Positions 1-10,552 are shown, counted from the stretch's first letter. The stretch: 64,000 nucleotides of DNA from Athripsodes cinereus (GCA_947579605.1 OX388322.1:806001-870000), one strand, 5' to 3'. A program made the numbers and translations. Notes: a model not told the origin generated them from the sequence alone.

Positions 1-725
1 AGGTTTATTCTGGTATAAGAGGAAGTCAGCATCTTGATAATTGAAAAAGATTTATTCTCTTGTTAACTGAAGAATTTATTTTGGTCACAAGATATATCCT
101 GAATAATTGAGAAATTCATTCTGGTACTACGACATAACCTGAGTTCATTCTAGTACTGAGGCGTATCCTGAATAACTGAGAAATTCATTCCGGTACTGAA
201 ACATAACTTGAATTCATTCTAGTATTGAGGCGTATCCTGAATAACTGAGAAATTCATTCCGGTACTGAGAGCCGTACATCCTTAAACATTAAAGGACAAC
301 GTAATTAGTATTTATCAAACTATGTTTCGGTTTATTTTATTAAACAACGAAATTTCTCTCATCGAAAATATAATTGTAACAATTTAGACTCACCATATTT
401 TTGATGACGGCCTGAATTACCACTGATTTTAATAATTAAATATGATTAAACTGTCAATCGACAAATAGAACACATTTCTACAACTAATTTATACATTAAT
501 CAACCATTTTAAAATGGTAAGGTTTTTTTTTAAACCTTAATATTCACTATCGCATTTTGCGATCTGCCAATTTGGAATGTCGAATACAAAAGAGGAAGCA
601 TTCCTGCTTTCGACCGCCAATATTGAGAAATCCTCCCACCACGCATGCGCGGCGTCGCGTTGTCAATTTCTGTCTTGCCAACGAACAAAATCATTTTTCT
701 ATAGTGATATAAAAATATCGCTACA
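1..725 (-). repeat. 3' LTR (left copy, possibly truncated by the window edge)
   Basis: Matches 6486-7210 base for base with no indel in the stretches I compared, and diverges at base 726. On the minus strand it would begin TGTAGCG. It contains a 69-bp internal tandem repeat and several AATAAA motifs on the minus strand. Base 1 corresponds to 6486. A TG on the plus strand at 6473 suggests that the true LTR edge may lie about 13 bases further left, outside the window. Confidence 0.9.
86..281. repeat. 69-bp tandem repeat inside the LTR
   Basis: Two full units start at 144 and 213, each opening TTCATTCTAGTA and carrying GGCGTATCCTGAATAACTGA. A degenerate partial unit lies upstream from about 86. 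The same array recurs at the equivalent place in the right LTR (6571-6766). Repeats of this kind in an LTR may hold promoter or enhancer sites; no function is shown here. Confidence 0.8.
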
Positions 726-2716
726 TATTACCACCCACGCCCACCAAAAAAATAGTGAAGCTATTTTTTTTTTATATCAGGTTATTCTCGTTCTATGTTC
801 TCATCAACCCTATACTTATTCTACTTTTTTTTTAAAGATTAATCTAAGCACTGCACTGGGCCCAGCCTTTTCTTTTAAAGAAAAACTGTAATTCCTAGGG
901 CGCCAATCTTGGTTTCGTTTAAATTCTTAAAACTTTAATTTATATTCATTTCCGAATATTCGGGTCAAACGACTTCCAAAATGAACAAAAATACCCGCAA
1001 ATAATAAGTACTTAATGATAAAAAAATAATTTCTAAACCAGTGCAGGTCTCATCTTATCTTTGCATTTATAAATTACACTTATATATTAAATAATACATT
1101 TCCATTTTGTTACATTTACTAAATATCTTTTCAGATCTACTACATTTATTTTAAATTGTTTTGTGCCACAATATTCAAATATCTTCTACTACAAGCTCAT
1201 ATGATTTGCCACATTTTCCTTAGCTACATAACAAATTATATTAAAATTTCTTATATCTAAACTATATACATTTTGTGCCTTCTTTTTTTTTTTCAACATT
1301 CAAATACATTAAAATCTGTCTGTATATTATGCATTAATATTTTATATAACATTAAAAATATTTGATTCAACTTTTTGAATTGACTCACTTCAACATCATG
1401 TCATTTTCCTTTCTATTTTCATGTATGAAAATATCAATTTATCATCAATTCCATTTTCCTGCCATGTCTTATTCTCCCATCTCTCCTCAGATAAGCACAT
1501 GCAACTACAACCAAAGGTTCTCAATCCCTTTCTTTTTTTATTTCCCTTTTATCCGTAAAATTACGTACTTTACTAATATATTTTCTTTCGAAAATTTCTA
1601 ATCAACGACCCCATTTCATAGTGTAAGTTTCTCGACTTTGTTAAATGAATTTAACAATCGTATACACAATTATTTCGTAATTACTCGTTTTTTTATGGAG
1701 ATAATTAAGGATTCTCTTCTTTACCACCGTATCCCCGATTTAAATTATGTATACTATAACTCCATTATCTACATTTTCTCACATTACCTATCTCTATATT
1801 TTTTTATTTTTTTTTAATATTTCCACTTTCATATTGAAAATTACATAGTCAATATACTCACAAAAGAGATATAACGAACATCAACATTTGACCTTCTCGA
1901 CATATTTCATTTTCAAATTCCCCTTTTACTATTTGACTTTAAATCGCGAGACTATTGAGTACTACAAACCTATCATTTATCAACGTTGCAAATCCTTACT
2001 TTCATTCTATTACAATCATTCACTTTCATCCTTCGTCTATCTTTTTCCCCTTTCACCGCCTACATACCTACTACTTTCATTTGATTCATAATTAGACCCA
2101 CAAAACGTTTTGACAAGACGGAATGATCAACTCTCATCTTAGATTACAAACTTCTCTTATTGGAATTCATAAACCATGACCCAATACTCATCCCTTGAGC
2201 ATGAATCCAATTCACTACCATATCATATAAGCACTACGCATACTTCTATATACGTCTTGCTAACTCGTATCCCTAGTTTATAACTGTATACACCGCGTAT
2301 AGCTTGACACACTCGTATCAGAGATTATGCCTTTATGCATACTACAAACTTTCAATACAAATCATTATACATCCCAATAATGACATTATAACACATGACC
2401 CATCTTACGGAGAATCATATTCTTACCTCACCTTTTTATCTGACCCTTTCTGTATTATGTACTCGCGTAGAGTTCATATTATCGAAGAATCTAAATAATT
2501 TTGCGAAGCGATTTTTTCTTTTTAATTTTATCCAACCCTACTCTTTCGTAATTCTACGTACTATTTACTACGTAAATTTTTTTTTTTATCAAATTCATCT
2601 CCTTTTCCCCATTTCATTAAACTTAAATAGCTATATCCTATAATACCTAACTAAAATTTTTACAGTTTTTTTTTTTTTATTTACATTATATTTCAATTTT
2701 CAGACGTCTTCGTCTT
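726..2716. other. Internal 3' region of the LTR element, no gene
   Basis: About 2 kb between the gag stop codon and the 3' LTR, where pol would normally lie. The plus strand is strongly pyrimidine-rich, so the element's RNA is purine-rich. Only short chance ORFs occur. I see no RT catalytic box (YXDD), integrase zinc finger or protease motif in any frame. Confidence 0.7.
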
Positions 2717-3859
2717 CTAATTTTCTCCCTTTCTTTCATCTTGTCGTTGCATTTCCGTTTTTACGTTATAAAATTTGTTATTGGGATTCACATCCCTGTT
2801 TTGCCTTAGTCTTGCAAAACAATTTATATATACATGTCCGGGTTTGTTACAAAATCTACAAATTATATCCTTCCTATTTGACCCTTGTCGATCAAAAACT
2901 CCTTTATTTCCATTCTTCTTACCATCTTCATGTTGGTACCTTTGATTACTGTCACAGCCATTCCGTGTTTGTTGTCTCTCCTCATTTTCGTTGTTTGAAG
3001 ATCTGCAAGTTCTACTGCAACAAGCTCTGAACCCTGTGTCGTTGTCTTTATCTGTCAACGTCCCAGACACTGCTTCGTCCTTCTTTAATTCAAATAATTT
3101 TGTCTTATAATTAGATTTCTTCAGTTCGTTATTCATTGTCAACGTCTCGAACCTGGTACAGATCGTCACCAAATCTTCCATATCGTCAACTCTTGATGAT
3201 GTCACAATACTTGCATATTCCGCATTCAAGCCGTGAACTGCAATATCTAGCAATTCTTCCTCATCTATTGGTGGACTTAGGTAGTTATTTTTATTGAGTA
3301 AATCGATTATGTAATCTGAAGCACTCTCACCGTTTCTTTGCTTGGCTGTCATCAAATTAATTCTCAGTGTGCGTTGTGTGTTTGTTCCTTCAAAACGTTT
3401 TAAAAATTTCAATTCAAAAACATCCCAATCATTCTCTATACCTATAGTTCTGAACCATGTTAATGCTTTATCAGTTAATAAAATGGGTAAATATCGCAAT
3501 AATGTTCCATTATTTACGTTATATACTTTAGCTAATTCTTTCAATCTTTGGATAAATTCAATTGGGCTTTCTGCACCACTGTATGTTATATTGAACTTTC
3601 TAGGATCAATAAATTTTTCTACTGGTTCTGCATTTGTTTTCACAAGAGATTTACTACTATTCGTTTTCTTAATTGTTTTTCTGTTATTATTTAACTTCCT
3701 GATATACGATTTTACATTTATAAATGAATTACTCGTTGACGGTTTACTTTCCACTTTGCTTTCTTCCATCTTCTCTTCTTTATTATCATTAGACGAACCA
3801 GCAACTTCCCTATTCATATTTTCTTGTACTTCTCCTTTATTTAATTCCTTATCCGCCAT
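2717..3859 (-). CDS. gag: Retrotransposon Gag polyprotein with CCHC zinc knuckle
   Basis: An intact 380-residue ORF opening with ATG (MADKELNKG) inside the LTR element. Residues 1-80 are charged, low-complexity and lysine/serine-rich. Residues about 85-240 resemble the retrotransposon gag (PF03732-type) capsid domain, with a core of ALTWFRTIGIENDWDVFELK followed by FLKRFEG, a helix-rich stretch, then ESASDYIIDLL and ELLDIAVHGL. A Cys-rich stretch (ACCSRTC, 279-285) precedes a single knuckle at 334-347, CRFCNKPGHVYINC, which fits C-X2-C-X4-H-X4-C and would bind nucleic acid. The product is expected to assemble cytoplasmic particles that package the element's RNA. No protease or pol frame follows the stop, so pol functions would have to come from elsewhere. 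The uninterrupted frame with identical LTRs suggests recent activity. The gypsy/BEL assignment is left open. Confidence 0.9.
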   Translation of the reverse strand: MADKELNKGEVQENMNREVAGSSNDNKEEKMEESKVESKPSTSNSFINVKSYIRKLNNNRKTIKKTNSSKSLVKTNAEPVEKFIDPRKFNITYSGAESPIEFIQRLKELAKVYNVNNGTLLRYLPILLTDKALTWFRTIGIENDWDVFELKFLKRFEGTNTQRTLRINLMTAKQRNGESASDYIIDLLNKNNYLSPPIDEEELLDIAVHGLNAEYASIVTSSRVDDMEDLVTICTRFETLTMNNELKKSNYKTKLFELKKDEAVSGTLTDKDNDTGFRACCSRTCRSSNNENEERQQTRNGCDSNQRYQHEDGKKNGNKGVFDRQGSNRKDIICRFCNKPGHVYINCFARLRQNRDVNPNNKFYNVKTEMQRQDERKGEN

Positions 3860-5440
3860 CTTGAATTTCTAAATTATCTATCTATTGCACTAAAATATGC
3901 CAATCCACAATTCAAAACTTTACAAAAAAATATTCTAAAAAGAAATAATACATTAAATATTAAAGTCTTCCGTTATTCAAAATTACTCTTAAATATCCCC
4001 ATATCTATATAAACTAATATCATTAATATTAAAGTTTCAATCTCCACATTAATTTAATATATCCATATTAGAATTATTTGAAACGACTTTATCGTATTAA
4101 ATTGATTATGTAAAAATATCAACAATCTACTACGTCCATAATAGTATAGTTTACCCTATATATAAATATTATCATTCGATATTAAAACATTGAAATCCAA
4201 ACCTTTGTATCTTCCGTCCGCTTTACAATCTTCCGTCTCTTTCTAACTAAAGTGATTAACAATTATTATGCGTTGGAGAGAAAAGTACCTTCCTATCACA
4301 GTATGTACGGAATAGCATCAGAATAATAATAATATTATTTTCGTATAAAAATTCTAATCATACATATTTATTTCAGAATCGGACAATGCTCAAAATAAAT
4401 TATTTTCTTTATTTTTTTTATTTTTTTTATTTAAAATTAAATCTACTTTGTTCAACGTATTCCTTAGTTGTGAGTTGCAATAGCCGTACCAGAAGTATGA
4501 GAAGAATTCAGACAAGGCAATCAATCAAATAAATTTTCAATTTAAAATATAATAAAAACTCACCAGAAGGTTGTTTAATAAGTTAATAGGTATACTCCTT
4601 TTTGAATAAAATTAAAACTCGCAATCAGCTTTCTGTATTTGACATGATGTTGGGTTTCGTCTTTCCATATCTTATCACACATTTCCAATCAGCAATTTGA
4701 GCTAGAACATATTTTTTTAAAACATATTAAATATCAAATTCAAAATCATTTTTCACACTTCTTTTACTTTTCTTTAACAAAATTTTATTTTTTTGACTAT
4801 GGTAATACCATTCAATTTTATACAAACTCAAAATAAAATCCACAAAATAAATTGATAAATAGATAACTTTTATCTACCATTTTTCAAATTAGGTATTCCA
4901 CGAACAAAATTATTTTAAAATATTTTCAAACAATTTAAAAATTGACATATATTTTTTTGACTAAATTCCTTTCTTCAATCAATCATCTCAAAGCATGCAA
5001 AATAACATTAACTCAACAAATTAAAATAATAATAAAATATTGAGTCTACCCATAAATATTCTTTTTTTTTATTATGTTACATATTCAATAAATATATTTA
5101 ACTACCGCGACTCTGAAAAAAAATGTTTTGTTACATATTCAAAATTTTTCATTCTTTTTTAATTTACCTACAGTATTTTTTAAACATTATGTTACAATTT
5201 TTTTATACTGATAACCAAATATAATTTGTAAAATTAAAATCGAAATACAATTTAACCCTTCTGCCACCAAAATTCAAATATTAATTTTGCCACATAAATT
5301 AAAATTTTTAAAACTTTTTTTTTTTTCTAAAACAAAACTTATTCTACTTACAACTATTAATGAATGCTCTTTTGTATTCAAGATACCAGATTAGACAATT
5401 ACTAAAAATCTTGAGTCTAAGTAATAAAATTTTTGGGTTC
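3860..5440. other. Leader (5' region) of the LTR element, no gene
   Basis: AT-rich sequence between the gag start and the tandem repeats at 5460. No ORF of note in either strand. It is part of an unusually long leader of about 2.6 kb between the 5' LTR and gag. Confidence 0.6.
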
Positions 5441-5454
5441 AGCGCGTCTTTACA

Positions 5455-5735
5455 TTCTACAAAGGTTGGCTGACATTTTGGGTGACATGAATATGTGACC
5501 CCTCTGCCACCAAAATTCAATTCAACTTAAATTATATAAAGGTTGGCTGACACTTTGGGCAACATGAATATGTGACCCCTCTGCCACCAAAATTCAATTC
5601 AACTTAAACTATATAAAGGTTGGCTGACACTTTGGGTGACATGAATATGTGACCCTTCTGCCACCAAAATTTAATTCGTCTTTAAATTCTATAAAGGTCG
5701 GCTGACACTTTGGGCGCCATGAATATGCGACGGAC
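5455..5735. repeat. 77-bp tandem repeat in the LTR element's leader
   Basis: Four units start with AAAGGTTGGCTGACA (or a close variant), with their GG at 5464, 5541, 5618 and 5696, giving periods of 77, 77 and 78. Each unit continues GACATGAATATGTGACCC and CTGCCACCAAAATTCAATTC. A related fragment (CTGCCACCAAAATTCAAAT) lies at about 5260. The array lies in the leader on the element's RNA strand. Confidence 0.9.
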
Positions 5736-5774
5736 TTTTGCATATACCTTTTATTCTTGCGCTCTCATGCGCTC

Positions 5775-5808
5775 TTTTACCTTGTACCCCTCATGGTACA
5801 AGGTAAAA
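5775..5808. other. Perfect 14-bp stem, 6-nt loop hairpin in the leader
   Basis: TTTTACCTTGTACC (5775-5788), loop CCTCAT, GGTACAAGGTAAAA (5795-5808). Both arms match exactly. It sits just upstream of the 77-bp array on the plus strand and inside the transcribed leader of the element. A role in packaging or dimerisation is possible but not shown. Confidence 0.8.
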
Positions 5809-5841
5809 TAATCAATTATCACAATCTCAAAAAATAATTTT

Positions 5842-5932
5842 TAGCTCAGTCGGTAGAGATTTCAAAAAATAAAACAAAGAGTATTGGAAAGTACAATTGA
5901 CTATACGATAATGCTCAGGGTCGAATGGGTTA
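5842..5932 (+). other. tRNA-like pol III box A and weak box B
   Basis: TAGCTCAGTCGGTAGAG at 5842-5858 is an almost perfect tRNA D-arm/box A. About 64 bases on, GGTCGAATGGG (5920-5930) is a degraded box B. No complete cloverleaf could be drawn, so it is more likely a tRNA-derived SINE head or a decayed tRNA carried inside the LTR element than a working tRNA gene. Confidence 0.35.
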
Positions 5933-6485
5933 ACCCAGATTTTATCACAAAGACTTCAAGACTTTTCTCTCTATAAATTCAACAATGCATATTGCCATTA
6001 AATCAACGGTGCCCTCCAACAATCCCCAATAAGAAGGAAAGATTCAGAAACAAAATAAAATTGCTATTTCATTATTTTCTTTTCAATTTATTCCAAACCT
6101 CCAGTATTCGGTGACACCTTTGGTATGGTCGATGAATTTACATACATTTTATATAAACTTTCTCGACAGTAAAATAATAAAAGATTAAAACCTTGTTAAT
6201 CATTTGCTATGTGGCAATCTAACTAACCCTTAGATTAAAAGTTTAAAATTAAATAATGATTGTGGCACATCATCCTTAACTCCTACCCTTTCTTTTCAGA
6301 AACGACCTACATATATCATAAAGTTATCAAACTCTGTTTGATTATACAATTTACATTAACTTTAGAACAAAATATTTATATATAATTATGAATGAATGAG
6401 AACAACCTGATCAAGTTATCTTCCTTCGAGTTCCACTTCACTTCCCGTTTCCCGAAATTGAAGATTCCTTCCTGATAGGTACATA

Positions 6486-7210
6486 AGGTTTATTCTGGTA
6501 TAAGAGGAAGTCAGCATCTTGATAATTGAAAAAGATTTATTCTCTTGTTAACTGAAGAATTTATTTTGGTCACAAGATATATCCTGAATAATTGAGAAAT
6601 TCATTCTGGTACTACGACATAACCTGAGTTCATTCTAGTACTGAGGCGTATCCTGAATAACTGAGAAATTCATTCCGGTACTGAAACATAACTTGAATTC
6701 ATTCTAGTATTGAGGCGTATCCTGAATAACTGAGAAATTCATTCCGGTACTGAGAGCCGTACATCCTTAAACATTAAAGGACAACGTAATTAGTATTTAT
6801 CAAACTATGTTTCGGTTTATTTTATTAAACAACGAAATTTCTCTCATCGAAAATATAATTGTAACAATTTAGACTCACCATATTTTTGATGACGGCCTGA
6901 ATTACCACTGATTTTAATAATTAAATATGATTAAACTGTCAATCGACAAATAGAACACATTTCTACAACTAATTTATACATTAATCAACCATTTTAAAAT
7001 GGTAAGGTTTTTTTTTAAACCTTAATATTCACTATCGCATTTTGCGATCTGCCAATTTGGAATGTCGAATACAAAAGAGGAAGCATTCCTGCTTTCGACC
7101 GCCAATATTGAGAAATCCTCCCACCACGCATGCGCGGCGTCGCGTTGTCAATTTCTGTCTTGCCAACGAACAAAATCATTTTTCTATAGTGATATAAAAA
7201 TATCGCTACA
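6486..7210 (-). repeat. 5' LTR (right copy)
   Basis: Identical to 1-725 at an offset of 6485. It ends on the plus strand with CGCTACA, so on the element's strand it begins TGTAGCG. Beyond 7210 the sequence departs from that after the left copy and is unique. On the plus strand it could start further left, at the TG of 6473, if the LTR extends past the visible part of the left copy. Confidence 0.9.
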
Positions 7211-7461
7211 ATACATATAATAATAGTAACAGGAGAATATGATGTACAGAAGGTTTAGAATACCTGCAAGATCTTCTCACGAATACATAATAAAAAAATA
7301 AATACTAAATTTCAAGGTCTGTACATAATTCAAACCTCTGCCGCCTTCGATAATAAATATTATTATTCCTACTAGAATTAAACCCGTAGTTTAGAGGAAT
7401 GGTGCTCGGAGACGTGATCAATTAATTCTTGACACAGACAACTTTGTTGAAGATAGAACAT

Positions 7462-7545
7462 TATCATGTACAGCGTCCTCGAGGTGCTATGGCACAAAGA
7501 TGGCGCTTTAAATACTCTCCGTTATTATTATTATTTATTTATTTA
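7462..7545 (+). mobile_element. L2/CR1-like LINE 3' tail fragment
   Basis: Carries CAGCGTCCTCGAGGTGCTAT, then GGCGCTTTAAA, and ends in (ATT)n. The same arrangement (GCGCCCTTGAGGTG, GGCGCTTTACAAATCATC, AATAAT) follows the readable L2/CR1-like coding end at 28860-29290, so this is taken as a short 3' piece of that family. Confidence 0.6.
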
Positions 7546-7684
7546 TCAACCGAGGATCAAATAGCAAGATCATAACTTAAACCAGATTCTACAGGACGAA
7601 TACTTGAATAGGAGAGCATGTATAAAGAATTGTATGACAACAACGGATAAAAGAGTACATAACACTTAATCCTTTCTGCCTACT

Positions 7685-7915
7685 ATGCAAGGAACGTTCT
7701 TGCCTTTAAGTCACAAGGTCCTGGGTTCGATTCCCGGCCAGGACATATTGAACGGTGACCTTTTTCGAATTGTCTTGGGTCTGGGTGTTACACATATTAT
7801 GTGTTTAGTGCAGTGTATCATCGTGTTAGTGACTATAATACAAGATTCAACCTTAATTTGGGACTAGCTCGATCTGTGTGAATTGTCTATGCATGTTGTG
7901 TTATGTTAATGCGGC
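7685..7915 (+). mobile_element. SINE-1 copy (tRNA-derived)
   Basis: A head with box B GGGTTCGATTCCCGGCC (about 7722-7738) is followed by TTGGGTCTGGGTGTTACA, a body with GTGTTTAGTGCAGTGTAT and TAATACAAGATTCA, and an end in TGTGTTATGTTAATG. The 60-residue ORF across it is a by-product and not a gene. Copies recur at 10320, 22120, 23386, 26500 and 40555. Confidence 0.8.
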
Positions 7916-8635
7916 GCGATGGTGATGATGAGGATATAATTATACCTGAGTTTCCTTAGTAAATAGGACATTAAGAAGAGTTCTAAAAACTTTTTATTTT
8001 GCTGAATACTACTCAGCTAGTAAAAGTGACTATGAAAGGTATATCAACAAACATATTAAGAAACGGACTTAAATATATATGCGGTAAAATTCGTATATTT
8101 TTTTTTTCAGAGGTAGAATGAACCGCCTAAAAGAATAAAAATTGAAACTTCGCTTCAGGATATAAAATGTACCTACAGCATACAGAGCAGCTATAGCAGA
8201 GTGGCTGTCCATCTGACTCGCTCCGAGGCATTTTAATCGTAATAATTTCAGGAATGGTCACCTGAAACAAATTTCTGTGTTCAATGATAAAACGTTCAAC
8301 ACGTTCTTATTTTACCATTTCCCCGTGAAGGCAAATATGATAAATCTTTTCAAAAATGAAATACCGTAATAGAAAAGTTCACCCACTTTTTCAACAAAAT
8401 TACAACAACAAAAGACAGATAGATAATCATGAAAATCCTATAAAATTTTTGACATTTTCATTTCAATCCTGAATATCTTAATTTTTATGGTAGGTACGCA
8501 GAGAATGACCTGTATAACTATTATATTCAGATATTTGAAAGTTTGCCACACTTTTGAGAGATATTTTTTTCTGTGTAACTACACAGTCAAGGCACTTTCC
8601 ACAATCAAGATACCCAGATTTTTTTTTAATTAAAT

Positions 8636-8661
8636 ACATTTCTCTCTCTCTCTCTCTCTCT
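8636..8661. repeat. (TC)n microsatellite
   Basis: An uninterrupted TC run of about 24 bases, followed by a tRNA-like GGGTTCGATTCTACC (8679-8693), which suggests a remnant SINE head beside it. Confidence 0.85.
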
Positions 8662-9049
8662 TAATCGGGAGATCCAGGGTTCGATTCTACCTGCTGCCAA
8701 CTTAACTTTCGCGACATTATTATATCGCAAACTGAGAAGGTGTTTCAGGTTTATTTGGGTTTATTCCAAATCCAGATTCATCTTCGACGTTCTTGCGGAG
8801 TTAGCAGACAATTATTCAAATCTTCAAACTTAATGGAGTTAGTTGTATTGGTACAGAGACTTTCATAATCAAGAACGTTCTGTGTAATACCAGGGGGTGA
8901 TATTTCATCGACAAAGAGATTTTGAAAATTTACGTAATACCCTCCGGGACAGTAAAATGATCACTGGCCCATATTATTATTATTAATTTTGTGACACTTC
9001 TCAGATTTCACAGTTACATACCTAGGTACTGCTATTGTATTACAATTCA

Positions 9050-9190
9050 GTAATTATTTATTTATTTATTCTTATTGCACACAATTATTATGCAACAAAT
9101 AACAAAACAATATAAAATATTGAGATATTGTCATGCAGTGGTGAGATTAACATTATTTTATAGTAATTTCTTCCATCTTACCACGTCATA
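9050..9190 (-). mobile_element. LINE 3'-UTR fragment
   Basis: Plus-strand TTATTTATTTATTCTTATTG, then CAACAAATAACAAAACAATA and CATGCAGTGGTGAGATTAAC. The last two blocks recur at 43960-44080 with the same order and the same following TTTCTTCCAT. The TTTATT-rich left end reads as a poly-A/AATAAA tail on the minus strand. Confidence 0.6.
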
Positions 9191-9221
9191 TTGATACAAA
9201 CCTAATTAAGATAAATTTACC

Positions 9222-10225
9222 TATCTATCTATCTATACAGCCACTACTGTCCACTGCTGAACATAGGCCTCCCTCATATTTCTCCAGGCAGCTCTATCTT
9301 GTGCCTTCTGAATCCAATCACCAGCAATCCTCTTTACGTCATCCGACCATCTAGTGGGCGGTCTCCCTCTACTTCTCTTATCTTCTCGAGGTCTCCACTC
9401 CACTACCCTCTTTGTCCATCTTTGATCGGTGAATCTAGCGACATGTCCCGCCCACGCCCACTTCAGTTTTGTAATTCTTTCAACAACGTCAGTAACTCCG
9501 GATCTTCTGCGAATTTCTGTGTTGCGTATTCTGTCTGACAGTCTTATGTGGAGCATGTCCCTTTCATGTTTGCGCTGTGCCACTCGGAGCTTCCTGACGG
9601 CCGCTTTTGTGAGCGTAAGCGTTTCTGCACCATAGGTCATGACGGGTAGCACGCACTGATCGTATAATTTGCGTTTCAAACATTGGGGGATGTCGCTAGT
9701 GAAAAACTTCTTCAGGTTACCGTAGGCTGCCCACCCAAGACATATTCTTCTCTGCAGCTCTACGGTTTGGTTATCTCGTGAGAGTGTAATGCTATGTCCG
9801 AGGTATTTATATTCATTGACTTCTTCTATTGTTTGGTTGCCAATGATAATTTTCCCACCAAGAACTAAGTTTGTCATCAATTTTGTTTTGCCTGCATTTA
9901 TAAGGAGCCCCACCCTTTTTGTTGCTTCCATGAGCTCCTTTAACATGTCGCACGCCTCTTTTAGATCTTCTGATATTAATACGATATCGTCTGCGAATCT
10001 CAAATTGCTTAGGTTTACTCCATCCACTCTGATACCTTTATTTTCCCACTTTAGATTCTTGAAGGCATATTCCAGAACTGCTGTGAACAATTTTGGGGAT
10101 ATTGTATCCCCTTGCCTTACCCCTTTTTCTATGGGAAACTGGTTGGTGTTTTTATGGAGTTTTACACTAGCTGTCGTATTATCGTATATAAAGTTGAGAA
10201 GCTTAGTATACCTGTAGTCTATGTA
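9222..10225 (-). mobile_element. LINE-A (RTE-like) 5'-truncated copy
   Basis: The 3' kilobase of a non-LTR retrotransposon. On the minus strand it runs from the reverse-transcriptase palm to the stop and ends in a (GATA)n tail (plus-strand CTATCTATCTATCTAT at 9221-9236). The 5' break falls near 10225, beside the short duplication TAGTATACCTGTA (10204 and 10224). Shorter relatives lie at 12768-13085 and 58290-58600. Confidence 0.88.
9233..10225 (-). CDS. Reverse transcriptase C-terminal part of LINE-A (partial)
   Basis: An open frame without interruption. Although the first ATG-like start is only a TTG at 10090, the frame is open upstream to about 10225 and reads YTKLLNFIYDNTTASVKL, then the RT motif GVRQGDTISPKLF. 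Next come the catalytic box RFADDIVLI and the thumb/C-terminal region EYKYLGHSITL, DQCVLPVMTYGAETLTL, RIRNTEIRRRSGV and LKWAWAGHVAR, ending GRPPTRWSDDVKRIAGDW. This order is typical of RTE-clade LINE proteins. The endonuclease and the RT fingers are missing, so the copy is dead although its frame is intact, which suggests a fairly recent 5'-truncated insertion. It has no own start codon and is probably not expressed. Confidence 0.85.
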   Translation of the reverse strand, partial: YIDYRYTKLLNFIYDNTTASVKLHKNTNQFPIEKGVRQGDTISPKLFTAVLEYAFKNLKWENKGIRVDGVNLSNLRFADDIVLISEDLKEACDMLKELMEATKRVGLLINAGKTKLMTNLVLGGKIIIGNQTIEEVNEYKYLGHSITLSRDNQTVELQRRICLGWAAYGNLKKFFTSDIPQCLKRKLYDQCVLPVMTYGAETLTLTKAAVRKLRVAQRKHERDMLHIRLSDRIRNTEIRRRSGVTDVVERITKLKWAWAGHVARFTDQRWTKRVVEWRPREDKRSRGRPPTRWSDDVKRIAGDWIQKAQDRAAWRNMREAYVQQWTVVAV

Positions 10226-10319
10226 GTATACCTGTATTTACCTACATACATTAAATATTAATTGATAATACATACTCGTAAAAAAAAACGATTTAATTTG
10301 ACGGCTGATGTAGCGTGGA

Positions 10320-10552
10320 GGTAACGCATGTATGTCACGAGGTTCTGTGTTTAATTCCCGGCCAGGGCAAAGTGAAGAATGACCTTTTTCAAATTATCCT
10401 GGGTCTGGGTGTTAATGTATACGTGTTTAGTGCATTGTATATTATATCTGTACTGTCGTGTAAGTACCCATAATACAAGATTCATATCTGAGTTTGGGAC
10501 TAACTCGATTTATGTGAATTATCTATGCATATTATGTTACATCACCCAACAC
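10320..10552 (+). mobile_element. SINE-1 copy
   Basis: Head GAGGTAACGCATGTATG and box B TTAATTCCCGGCCAGGGC, followed by CCTGGGTCTGGGTGTTAATG and CATAATACAAGATTCATATC, ending GTGAATTATCTATGC. It aligns along its length with the copy at 7685. Confidence 0.8.

Larger units (their letters stand above)
1..7210 (-). mobile_element. LTR retrotransposon with gag but no pol (TR-GAG-like)
   Basis: Two direct copies of one sequence, 1-725 and 6486-7210 (constant offset 6485), bracket an internal region holding one long ORF, a retrotransposon gag on the minus strand. Read on that strand, the 5' LTR is the right copy and starts with TGTAGCGATA, the canonical TG. The sequence next to the 3' LTR (plus strand 726-745) is rich in purines on the minus strand and could be the polypurine tract. 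No protease, reverse transcriptase, RNase H or integrase ORF is visible on either strand between the LTRs. The left LTR may extend a few bases beyond the window, so the element is at least 7.2 kb. The primer-binding site was not settled, and the left-hand target duplication is outside the window. Known analogues are TR-GAG or LARD elements, which depend on an autonomous partner for pol; that dependence is inferred here. Confidence 0.88.

Noticed and set aside
577..891. 104-residue plus ORF over the LTR edge
   Set aside because: Crosses the LTR boundary and is on the antisense strand of the element; no family features.
3342..3872. 176-residue plus-strand ORF opposite gag
   Set aside because: Complement of the gag frame, without motif; hydrophobic runs come from antisense Lys/Asn codons.
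6417..6434. Primer-binding site candidate TGGAACTCG (minus strand)
   Set aside because: The base before it is not the expected CA end of an LTR and it does not clearly match a tRNA 3' end.
7685..7738. Possible tRNA gene (GGGTTCGATTCCCGGCC)
   Set aside because: Only the T-arm is tRNA-like; the unit continues into the SINE-1 body seen at other sites.
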